64,000 nucleotides of DNA. It comes from Sphingopyxis sp. 113P3. Its GTDB lineage: Bacteria > Pseudomonadota > Alphaproteobacteria > Sphingomonadales > Sphingomonadaceae. Below, piece after piece: positions 17,822 to 26,107 of this stretch. The notes beneath the pieces were generated by a model. The model did not search any database, was not told the origin of the DNA, and was given only the letters and a program-made list of their open reading frames with translations. The DNA is taken from contig NZ_CP009452.1 of the NCBI RefSeq assembly GCF_001278035.1, forward strand, positions 3,443,501 through 3,507,500, read 5' to 3'. Both the position numbers and the translations under genes were made by a program. The stretch's first letter is position 1; every line of letters begins with the position of its first letter.

Positions 17822-19801
17822 ATGCCCACGCGCTCTTCCCTCTTTCGCTCGACCGCTTTTGCCGCGCTTGGCGCGCTTCTCCTCGCCTCGTGCGGAGGCG
17901 GGGGCGGCGGCGGCAGTACCCCGACGCCGAGTCCCGCGCCGACGCCCACCCCGGCGCCCTCCGGCGGGCTCTATACGCCGCCTGCTGCCGCAGCGCTGAG
18001 CGTCGCCGAGGTGCAACAGATCCTCGCAAATGCCATCGCCGAGGCCCAGGCGCGAAGCCTCCCCTCGATGATCGCGGTCACCGACCGCGTAGGGAATGTC
18101 CTTGCCGTTTTCCGCATGAATGGTGCGCGCGCGACCGCAACCACCTCGGCGGCCCCTAATGGCGCGAATATCGACGCGCAGAACGTGACTTTCCCTGCCG
18201 AGGCGGGTGCGATCGCAAAGGCGATAACGGGCGCCTATCTGTCGAGCGGCGGCAACGCCTTTTCGACGCGGACCGCGAGCCAGATCGTTCAGGAGCATTT
18301 TCCGCCTGCGCCCACGACGGTCGGCCTTGAAAGCGGGCCGCTGTTCGGGGTGCAGTTCAGCCAGCTTCCGTGCAGTGATTTCTCGTCGCGTTTCGGCGCC
18401 GCGGGCGCTGCCGCGCTGATCGGCCCGAAGCGCTCGCCGCTCGGTCTCGCCGCGGACCCCGGGGGGCTGCCGCTCTACAAGAACGGCGTGCTTGTCGGCG
18501 GCATCGGCGTGATGGGCGACGGCGATTACGGGAGCGATCCCAATATCCTCGACATCGACAATGATGCCGAGGAGTTTATCGCGCTCGCCGGCACGCGCGG
18601 CTTCGAGGCGCCGGCGAGCATTACGGCCGACAAGATCACTGTCGACGGGACGAGCCTGCGCTTTTCGGATGCGACCTATGCGGGGCTGATGACGGGCGGC
18701 GGCGCGAGCTTTGCGAGCCTCAACGGGAGCGCGGGAAGCCTGATCGCGGTTACCGGCTATGCCAACGCCGCGGTGATCGCGGGGACCGCCTATGGTAGCG
18801 AGGCGTCGGGCGTGCGCCCCTCGATGCCAGGCGAATTTTCGAACCGCGACGCGTTCGTCCTGACCAATGGCAGCGGCGCCAACCGCTTCCCGATCCGCAG
18901 CGGCACCGACGGCGCGTCGAACAGCGCGCCGCTGACCGCTGCCGAGGTGCGCGCGCTGCTCGAGGAAGCCTTTGCGGTGATGAGCCGCGCCCGCGCGCAG
19001 ATCCGCCGCCCGCTCGACAGCCGCGCGCAGGTCACGATCAGCATCGTCGACACCCACGGCGAGATTCTCGGCATCGTCAGGTCGCCCGATGCGCCGATAT
19101 TCGGCGCCGACGTCAGCCTGCAAAAGGCGCGAACCGCGACCTTCTTCTCGGCGGCGCAGGCGGGCGCCGAGCTTTCGGCGAACGCCAGCGCCGATGTGCG
19201 CCAGTTCGTCCCCGCGCTGCGCAGCTTCCTCAGCGATCCATCGGCGCTGACGGGCAAGGTTGCTTTCGCCGACCGCTCGGGCGGCAATTTGTCGCGCCCC
19301 TATTTTCCCGATGGCGAAGTCGGGCGCCCGCACGGCCCGCTGTCGCGCCCGATTGCGCAGTTCAACCCCTTCTCGACTGGGCTGCAGTCGGCGCTGATCA
19401 TCGGCAATCTCGGCCAGCATCTCGCCTATGTGTCGGGCGCCAGCGCGACGGACACGCCGCAGCGCTGCACGACGCTTCCCGACGTCGCGCCGGGACACAA
19501 CCGGTTGCAGAACGGCATCCAGATCTTCCCCGGGTCGGTCCCCATCTACCGCGGCAACCGCCTCGTCGGGGGCATCGGCGTCTCGGGCGACGGCATCGAC
19601 CAGGACGACATGATCAGCTTCCTTGGCGCTCATAACGGCGGGGGAAGGACGGGCGGCATCGGCAACGCGCCGGTGGATCTGCGCGCGGACCGCATCGTCG
19701 TCAGGCTCCAGGATGGGGCGACGGTTCGGCTGCGTTACATCAGCTGTCCCTTCGCGCCCTTCCTCGACACGGGCCAGCAAAATGTCTGCGATGGGCTCTA
19801 G
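17822..19801 (+). CDS. Lipoprotein with two GlcG/HbpS-type domains
   Basis: A 659-residue lipoprotein: signal peptide and lipobox LLLASC (Cys24), then a glycine tract and a proline/threonine linker. Two related halves follow. Each opens like GlcG/HbpS proteins (LSVAEVQQILANAIAEAQARSLPSM; LTAAEVRALLEEAFAVMSRA) and closes with the family motif (LPLYKNGVLVGGIGVMGDGD; VPIYRGNRLVGGIGVSGDGI). HbpS members bind haem; whether this one does is inference. A GTG at 17813 overlapping the previous stop is an alternative start. It lies between a multihaem cytochrome and a beta-barrel gene, with 3 bp to the next gene, which suggests an outer-membrane-anchored partner. Confidence 0.75.
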   Translation: MPTRSSLFRSTAFAALGALLLASCGGGGGGGSTPTPSPAPTPTPAPSGGLYTPPAAAALSVAEVQQILANAIAEAQARSLPSMIAVTDRVGNVLAVFRMNGARATATTSAAPNGANIDAQNVTFPAEAGAIAKAITGAYLSSGGNAFSTRTASQIVQEHFPPAPTTVGLESGPLFGVQFSQLPCSDFSSRFGAAGAAALIGPKRSPLGLAADPGGLPLYKNGVLVGGIGVMGDGDYGSDPNILDIDNDAEEFIALAGTRGFEAPASITADKITVDGTSLRFSDATYAGLMTGGGASFASLNGSAGSLIAVTGYANAAVIAGTAYGSEASGVRPSMPGEFSNRDAFVLTNGSGANRFPIRSGTDGASNSAPLTAAEVRALLEEAFAVMSRARAQIRRPLDSRAQVTISIVDTHGEILGIVRSPDAPIFGADVSLQKARTATFFSAAQAGAELSANASADVRQFVPALRSFLSDPSALTGKVAFADRSGGNLSRPYFPDGEVGRPHGPLSRPIAQFNPFSTGLQSALIIGNLGQHLAYVSGASATDTPQRCTTLPDVAPGHNRLQNGIQIFPGSVPIYRGNRLVGGIGVSGDGIDQDDMISFLGAHNGGGRTGGIGNAPVDLRADRIVVRLQDGATVRLRYISCPFAPFLDTGQQNVCDGL

Positions 19802-19804
19802 GCG

Positions 19805-21721
19805 ATGATGGGGGGGAGCAGCCTTTGGCCACTAATCGCGAGCCTTGCGGCACAGGGCGCTCCGGGCGAGGCACCCGCGCCTGCGCCGCTTCCCGCTGCC
19901 GAGCAGCCGGCCGCTGGCGAACCTTCGCTCGACGAGCTTGCTCCCCCGCCTCCGCCGGCCGACTGGCAGGAGGCGATCGGCGATGACCTCGCCACCCAGA
20001 TCCTCGATGGCCGCCGCCGGCCGGGCTATAACCCCATTCTTCCCGACCGGCTGACACAGGACAATGAAGGGGCGCTTCGCCCGCCCCCGCCCGAAGCCTT
20101 TCCCGGAATCGAGGACCAGCTCCCCATCCCTGACCGCTGGCGGCTGATCGAGACGCTGGGCGTGGTCAAGGAACGCTGGTTCGACCCTTATCACCAGAAC
20201 ACATTGAAGGGCGATCGGCCCATCGACCGCAGCAAGGTGAAGTGGCTGCCGATCAAGGGCGACGACTGGTTCTTCGTCGCCAATCTCATATCGGACAGCG
20301 TGTTCGAACCACGGACCTTTCCGATCCCCAACGGTGTCCAGACGACGGCGCGCCCCGGCAGCCTCGACGTGTTCGGAAAGAACCGCAGCTTCGTCGCGGC
20401 GCAGACCTTCATCGGCGGCTTCGCGCTGATCAAGGGCTCGACCGCCTTCAAGCCCCCCGACGTCGAATATCGCCTGACGCTGGCCTATAATATCAACTAT
20501 GTCGACGTGCCCGAACGGCGCGTGCTCGACGTGCGTCCATCGAAGAAGAGCCACCGCTTCGACCATTTCGTCGGGGTGCAGGAAGCCTTTATCGACAAGC
20601 ATCTGGGCAACGACAGCGACCGCTACGACTTCCACTCGATCCGCGTCGGCATCCAGCCCTTTCAGAGCGATTTTCGCGGGTTCCTGTTCAACGACAGTCA
20701 GCTCGGGATCCGCTATTTCGGCAATCGCGACAACAATCGCTTCCAGTATAATCTGGCGGCCTTCTGGCGGCTCGAAAAGGATACCAACAGCGGCCTCAAC
20801 GATATCGCCCAGACGCCGCGTGACGATTTCATCCTGACCGCCAATGTCTATCGGCAGGACTTTCCTTTCGTCGGCTTGACCAGCCAGCTCAGCGCCACGT
20901 GGAACATCAACCGCGAAAAGAACGACGTCCAGATCGACCATAATGGTTTTCCCGTGCGCCCGGCGCTCCTCGGCGATTTGCGTGGGCGCAATTATGATGT
21001 CGTCTATCTTGGCTACAGCGCCGACGGCCGGATCGGCCGGCTCAATTTGACCACCAGCCTCTATGCTGCACTCGGAAAGGACCGGAACAGCTTCTTCACG
21101 AGCGAGCCGGCGAAGATCCGCGCCGGGTTCGGGGCAGCCGAGCTCAGCTACGACCGGGACTGGATGCGCTTTCGCCTGTCGGGACTTTACGCAACCGGCG
21201 ACGGCGATCCCTACAATCGTACCGAGGGCGGGTTCGACGCGATCTTCGAAAATCCGATCTTCGCAGGCGCCGACACCAGCTACTGGATCCGCCAGACCAT
21301 CCCCTTTGCAGGCGGCGGGCGCGTGATTTCGATCAACGGCCGCAACGGCATATTGAACTCGCTGCGCTCCTCGAAGGAAGAAGGCCAGTCGAACTTCAAC
21401 AATCCGGGCACGATCCTCGTCGGCGCCGGCGGCGATTTCGACCTGTCGCCGCAAGTGCGTGTCAGCGCCAACCTCAATCATCTCTGGTTCGAAAATACAT
21501 CGAGCCTCCAGGTGCTGCGCAGCGAGGGCTCGATCCCCAGGGATATCGGCTGGGACCTGTCGCTCGCCGGCATCTGGCGGCCCAAGGCCACGCAGAACAT
21601 CGTCGGGCGGCTGAGCGCGGCCGTCCTCGTCCCCGGCGCGGGGTTCAAGGATCTGTTCGATAACAAGCAGCGGGACGACATTTACGTGTCGATCCTCGCC
21701 AACATGATTTTGAGTTTCTAG
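19805..21721 (+). CDS. Outer-membrane beta-barrel protein of cytochrome operon
   Basis: 638 residues: an N-terminal segment rich in alanine and proline, then alternating polar/aromatic strands through the whole protein (for example YRLTLAYNINYVDV, FQYNLAAFWRLEKD, LTANVYRQDFPF, RFRLSGLYATGDGD) and a terminal phenylalanine (ANMILSF), the usual barrel-insertion signal. I do not recognise a named porin family. The N-terminal export signal is weak (LWPLIASLAAQG), so the true start may differ. Stop and start codons are separated by 3 bp on both sides, binding it to the lipoprotein and the decahaem gene. By analogy with porin-cytochrome conduits it may hold a cytochrome across the outer membrane. 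Confidence 0.72.
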   Translation: MMGGSSLWPLIASLAAQGAPGEAPAPAPLPAAEQPAAGEPSLDELAPPPPPADWQEAIGDDLATQILDGRRRPGYNPILPDRLTQDNEGALRPPPPEAFPGIEDQLPIPDRWRLIETLGVVKERWFDPYHQNTLKGDRPIDRSKVKWLPIKGDDWFFVANLISDSVFEPRTFPIPNGVQTTARPGSLDVFGKNRSFVAAQTFIGGFALIKGSTAFKPPDVEYRLTLAYNINYVDVPERRVLDVRPSKKSHRFDHFVGVQEAFIDKHLGNDSDRYDFHSIRVGIQPFQSDFRGFLFNDSQLGIRYFGNRDNNRFQYNLAAFWRLEKDTNSGLNDIAQTPRDDFILTANVYRQDFPFVGLTSQLSATWNINREKNDVQIDHNGFPVRPALLGDLRGRNYDVVYLGYSADGRIGRLNLTTSLYAALGKDRNSFFTSEPAKIRAGFGAAELSYDRDWMRFRLSGLYATGDGDPYNRTEGGFDAIFENPIFAGADTSYWIRQTIPFAGGGRVISINGRNGILNSLRSSKEEGQSNFNNPGTILVGAGGDFDLSPQVRVSANLNHLWFENTSSLQVLRSEGSIPRDIGWDLSLAGIWRPKATQNIVGRLSAAVLVPGAGFKDLFDNKQRDDIYVSILANMILSF

Positions 21722-21724
21722 GCC

Positions 21725-24700
21725 ATGCACCGCAAGCTCTTCGCCATTGCCGCCTTCCTGCTGATGTCGCTGGCCTTTGCCGCGCAGATGGTCAGCGCAT
21801 CCGAAGAGGAAAAGCCGGTCAAGGTCGAGTATCGCTTTACGCCGCCTGCACCGCGCGAGCAGAGCGAGGCCGAGATGATGGCGAAGTCGGAAGGCTGTTA
21901 CAGCTGTCATGTCCGGACCGATCGGCCCACGATGCACGCGACCCCCGCGGTCCGGCTCGGCTGCACCGACTGCCATGGCGGGGATGCGCGCGAATTTGGC
22001 GACCCGAAGCTCGGTTATGAGGATCCCTCGAACAAGGCGGTGATGAAGCGCGCGCATCCGCAGCCAACGCTCCCCGGCGCGTGGGGGGAGACGTCGGCGA
22101 ACCCGAAGCGGAGCTATACGCTGCTCAACAAGGAAGCGCCCGAATATATCCGCTTCGTCAATCCGAGCGACTACCGGGTCGCGCGCGAGGCCTGCGGCGC
22201 GTGTCACCTCGAGATCATCGAGGCCGCCGAGCGCTCCTTGATGTCGACCGCGGCGATGTTCTGGGCGGGCGGCGCCTATAATAATGGCATCGTTCCCTTC
22301 AAGAAGTCGATCTTCGGCGAAGCCTATACGCGGACCGGCGAGCCGGCGTGCGTCCTCTCCCCCTCGTCCTTGCTGAGCGCAGAAGAGTATAAAGAGGCGT
22401 GCAAGCCGAGTTTTGCGTCAGAAAAGATCCTCTCCGACAGCGAGACGAAGCGCGGCGCGCTCGCGCGGCTCTATCCGCTGCCGCGCTGGAGCGTGATGCC
22501 GCCGAGCGACGTGTTTCGCGTCTTCGAACGCGGCGGACGCAACATCAACACGCAGTTCCCCGAGATTGGCCTGCCCAATCCGACCGGAAGCATCCAGCGG
22601 CTCGAGGAGCCCGGACGCCCCGACCTCAAGCAGTCGAACCGCGGTCCGGGCACCGGGCTGCGCATCGCGATCGCGGTGCTCAACATCCACAAGACGCGCC
22701 TCAACGACCCCTATATGTGGTTCATGGGGACCAACGACCAGCCCGGCGACTATCGCCAGTCGGGCTGCGCGGGCTGCCATGTCATCTACGCCAACGACCG
22801 CGAGCCGCGGCACAGCCTGACCTATGCCGCCTTTGGCCGCGACGGCGAGACCGCAACGGTCGATCCGACCATCGCAGGCAAGACATGGAAGCCGGACGAC
22901 GGCGGCCACGGCGGCGGCCACGCTAAAGCGGCCGCGCATGCGCCCGGCGCAGAAGGGCACGGCGCCCTCATTGATCCTGCGGATGCCGCGGCCGGGGCGC
23001 CGGTGAAGCCGCGCGGCGAATCGGGGCATCCGATCACCCACGCCTTCACCCGCGCGATTCCGACCGCCCAGTGCATGAACTGCCACATGCACCAGCCGAA
23101 CATCTTCTTAAACTCCTACCTCGGATACACGATGTGGGATTATGAATCGGACGCGCCGCAGCTCTGGCCGGGACCCGAGAACAGCGCGCCGCGCCCGGCT
23201 GGGATGAGCGAGGCGGAGTATCGCAAGACCTACAAGCAGCAGCGCTATCCGTCCGCGGCCGAAGTGCACCGGACGCTGGAGCGCAATCCCGAAGGCGCAA
23301 GCCCGCGCGGCCTGTGGTCCGACGTCGAGTTCCTTCGCGACGTCTATGACGTCAACGCGAGCAACAAGGACACGCAGTTCGCGGACTATCACGGCCACGG
23401 CTGGAACTTCCGCGGCGTCTTCAAGCGCGACCGCAGCGGCAACCTGCTCGATGCCGAGGGGAATATGGCGACCTACGGCACCGACAGCGCGCATATCATC
23501 GACCCCAGGGACCCCGAGAAATGGCGCAAGAGCTGCGCGCATTACGGGGACGCGAAGCAGCGCGATCTCTGCCTTGCGAGCGCCGATCCGGAAAGGCCGG
23601 GCATCGAGGGCAAGTTCGTTCCGCCGGGTCTCAATCCCGGCAAGGCCGTCCATATGATGGACATCCACGCCGAAAAAGGGATGCAGTGCGCCGACTGCCA
23701 CTTCGCGCAGGACAGCCACGGCAATGGCTATATTCAGGGCGAGGTCGCAAACGCGATCGAGATCGGCTGCAAGGACTGCCACGGCACCGCGGATGCGCTG
23801 CCCAACCTCTTGACCTCGAACGTCGCGGCGCGCCCGCAGGGAACCAACCTTGCCTTGCTGCGCAACCCCGACGGGCGGCGGCGCTTCGAGTTCCAATATG
23901 GCGATGACGGCGAGGTTACCGGGCTCATTCAACGTTCGATCGTCGACCCCAAGCTCGAATGGCAGGTCAGCCTCGTCAAGCAGGCGGTGACGCCGGGGCC
24001 GCATTTCAATGCCAAGGCGGCGCGCGCAAAGCTGATGTCGCGCTCGGGCGCCGAGGACGGCAGTTTTGCCTGGGGACCGGGCATCGCGCGCGAGGACCGC
24101 GCCCACGGCGACGAGCGCATGGCCTGCTTCACCTGCCACCTGTCATGGACCACGAGCTGCGGCGGCTGCCATTTGCCCATCGAGGCGAACTGGAAGACCA
24201 AGATGCACCATTTCGAGGGGGAGGAGACGCGCAATTTCGCAACCTACAACCCGCAGGTGGCGCGCGACGAAATGTTCCAGCTCGGCCGGCACATGCTCAC
24301 CAAGCCCGGCGAGCCCGACGCCGATGGCAATCCGCGCGGCATCATCGCGCCGATCCGCTCGTCTTCGGCGCTTGTCCTGTCGTCGACGAACATCAACCGC
24401 GAGCGCATCTATGTGCAGCAGGCGCCCATTTCCGCTGCGGGCTTTTCAAGCCAGGCTTTCGCGCCGCACTTCCCGCACACGGTGCGGCGGAGCGAAACCA
24501 AGCAATGTACCGACTGCCACCTGTCGGCGGCCGACGACAATAATGCGATCATGTCCCAGCTCCTCCTTCTGGGCACCAATTTCGTCAACTTCGTCGGCCT
24601 CAACGTCTGGTCGGGGCTCGAGGATGGCTTCCAGGCGACGCGCGTCACCGAATGGGACGAGCCGCAGGCCGTTATCGGCAGCTATCTCCAGCGCTATGCC

Positions 24701-26011
24701 TATCCCGATTACTGGAAATTGCATGTCGAGCAGAATGGCCGTGAGCTCAAGAACTGGGTGCGCGGCAAGACCTTCGACAAGAAGGGGTCGGGCGAAAGCC
24801 GGTCGCTCGAGGAGTTTCACAATTTCGTCCAGGGGACGAGCGGGCGGGTGAACTGCCTCCAGCAGCGCGGGGAATATATGTTCGTCGCCGAGGGCAAGGG
24901 CGGCTTTCGCGTCTACGACGTCGCCTCGATCGGCAACAAGGGCTTCTCCGAACGCATCGTTCGCGCCCCATTCTCGCCGCTGGGGCACGACACGCATGTC
25001 AGGACGAAGAATGCAACCTGCATGGCGATCGGCACAAATCAGCCGATCAGCATGGCGCGCAACGAGTTCATCCGGAAGAATTTCCCGGAAAATGAGGAGC
25101 AGGCGCTGCATCCCATCTATCGCTATGCGGTGATCACCGACAGCGTCGAAGGGCTGATCCTCGTCGATGTCGACACGCTCGCTGACGGCGAATTCCGCAA
25201 CAACCGCCTCACCCGCGCGCTGACCTGGAACCCCGACAATATGCTCGCCGGCGCGCGGCACATCACGCTCGCGGGCAACTATGCCTATATCACCGCCGAG
25301 ACCGGGCTCGTCGTGGTCGATCTCTCGGTCCCGCTTGAACCGAAGATCACCGCGCGGCTGCCGCTCACCGACGCGCGGGCGAGCGCGGTGCAGTTCCGCT
25401 ATCTCTGGGTCACCGATGCCGAGGGCGTGAAGCTGTTCGACATCACCCATATGGACCAGCCGGTGCCGGTGCCCTCGGGGACGGTGCGGCTCGCGGATGC
25501 ACGCAAACTCTATCTTGCGCGCACCTTCCTGTATGTTGCGGCGAAAGCCGACGGGCTGGTCATCGTCGACGTCACGCGCCCCGCCGCGCCCATCGCGGGG
25601 CCCCCGCTGACCTTCGGCGGCACGATGACCGATGCCGAGGATGTGATCGTCGCGACCACCAATGCCTCGCTCTTCGCCTATGTCGCCGACGGGCGGAACG
25701 GCATCAAGGTGCTCCAGCTCACCAGCCCCGACAATCCGGGTCTCTACGGTTTCTCGCCCAAGCCCGCGCCAGAGCTGATCGCCTGGGCGAAAACGCCCGC
25801 GCCGGCGCTGTCGCTCTCGAAGGGGCTCGACCGCGACCGCGCGGTCGACGAGACAGGCGGGCAGCTCGCGATCTTCGGCCGCATCGGCTCGCGGCCCTTC
25901 ACCCGGCCCGAGATGGAGAAGCTGTTCCTCAACAGCAAGGGCCTGGTCTACAAGGTCAGCGATGCGGTCGATCAAGGCGGCTGGCGACCCCCGCTCAAAT
26001 ATCCCGATTGA
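21725..26011 (+). CDS. Decahaem cytochrome c with C-terminal LVIVD repeats
   Basis: A 1428-residue exported protein. After a signal peptide (cleavage near AQMVSAS, residue 26) there are ten CxxCH sites: CYSCH (Cys58), CTDCH (80), CGACH, CAGCH, CMNCH, CADCH, CKDCH, CFTCH, CGGCH and CTDCH (928). There is also a histidine-rich loop GGHGGGHAKAAAH. From about residue 1100 it turns into a propeller-like region with repeats GLILVDVDTL, GLVVVDLSVP, GVKLFDITHM, GLVIVDVTRP and GIKVLQLTSP, the LVIVD family pattern. No membrane anchor is seen beyond the signal. As the last gene of the operon it is the likely outermost electron carrier; donor or acceptor is unknown. Confidence 0.85.
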   Translation: MHRKLFAIAAFLLMSLAFAAQMVSASEEEKPVKVEYRFTPPAPREQSEAEMMAKSEGCYSCHVRTDRPTMHATPAVRLGCTDCHGGDAREFGDPKLGYEDPSNKAVMKRAHPQPTLPGAWGETSANPKRSYTLLNKEAPEYIRFVNPSDYRVAREACGACHLEIIEAAERSLMSTAAMFWAGGAYNNGIVPFKKSIFGEAYTRTGEPACVLSPSSLLSAEEYKEACKPSFASEKILSDSETKRGALARLYPLPRWSVMPPSDVFRVFERGGRNINTQFPEIGLPNPTGSIQRLEEPGRPDLKQSNRGPGTGLRIAIAVLNIHKTRLNDPYMWFMGTNDQPGDYRQSGCAGCHVIYANDREPRHSLTYAAFGRDGETATVDPTIAGKTWKPDDGGHGGGHAKAAAHAPGAEGHGALIDPADAAAGAPVKPRGESGHPITHAFTRAIPTAQCMNCHMHQPNIFLNSYLGYTMWDYESDAPQLWPGPENSAPRPAGMSEAEYRKTYKQQRYPSAAEVHRTLERNPEGASPRGLWSDVEFLRDVYDVNASNKDTQFADYHGHGWNFRGVFKRDRSGNLLDAEGNMATYGTDSAHIIDPRDPEKWRKSCAHYGDAKQRDLCLASADPERPGIEGKFVPPGLNPGKAVHMMDIHAEKGMQCADCHFAQDSHGNGYIQGEVANAIEIGCKDCHGTADALPNLLTSNVAARPQGTNLALLRNPDGRRRFEFQYGDDGEVTGLIQRSIVDPKLEWQVSLVKQAVTPGPHFNAKAARAKLMSRSGAEDGSFAWGPGIAREDRAHGDERMACFTCHLSWTTSCGGCHLPIEANWKTKMHHFEGEETRNFATYNPQVARDEMFQLGRHMLTKPGEPDADGNPRGIIAPIRSSSALVLSSTNINRERIYVQQAPISAAGFSSQAFAPHFPHTVRRSETKQCTDCHLSAADDNNAIMSQLLLLGTNFVNFVGLNVWSGLEDGFQATRVTEWDEPQAVIGSYLQRYAYPDYWKLHVEQNGRELKNWVRGKTFDKKGSGESRSLEEFHNFVQGTSGRVNCLQQRGEYMFVAEGKGGFRVYDVASIGNKGFSERIVRAPFSPLGHDTHVRTKNATCMAIGTNQPISMARNEFIRKNFPENEEQALHPIYRYAVITDSVEGLILVDVDTLADGEFRNNRLTRALTWNPDNMLAGARHITLAGNYAYITAETGLVVVDLSVPLEPKITARLPLTDARASAVQFRYLWVTDAEGVKLFDITHMDQPVPVPSGTVRLADARKLYLARTFLYVAAKADGLVIVDVTRPAAPIAGPPLTFGGTMTDAEDVIVATTNASLFAYVADGRNGIKVLQLTSPDNPGLYGFSPKPAPELIAWAKTPAPALSLSKGLDRDRAVDETGGQLAIFGRIGSRPFTRPEMEKLFLNSKGLVYKVSDAVDQGGWRPPLKYPD

Positions 26012-26039
26012 CCCTTGTCCTCATCGGCGAAGCGCCGCA

Positions 26040-26058
26040 CCGCGCTCGCCGAGCGCGG
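26040..26058. terminator. Hairpin at the end of the cytochrome operon
   Basis: CCGCGCTC (26040-26047) and GAGCGCGG (26051-26058) form a perfect 8-bp stem with a 3-base loop in the 96-bp gap between the decahaem gene and the convergent rsh gene. There is no T-run. It is a plausible transcription end for either side. Confidence 0.4.
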
Positions 26059-26107
26059 CCGCGCCCCGGGCTCGCAGACGTGATGATCGATGAAGGCAGC
26101 GGAAGGG

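Noticed and set aside
19832..22207. A 791-codon open frame on the minus strand
   Set aside because: Antisense to the beta-barrel and decahaem genes, with no recognisable motif or ribosome-binding site.
16377..26011. Naming the cytochrome genes mtrA/mtrC, omcB or pioA
   Set aside because: Haem number, the LVIVD region and the GlcG-type lipoprotein do not match those families closely enough; only the general conduit layout is similar.
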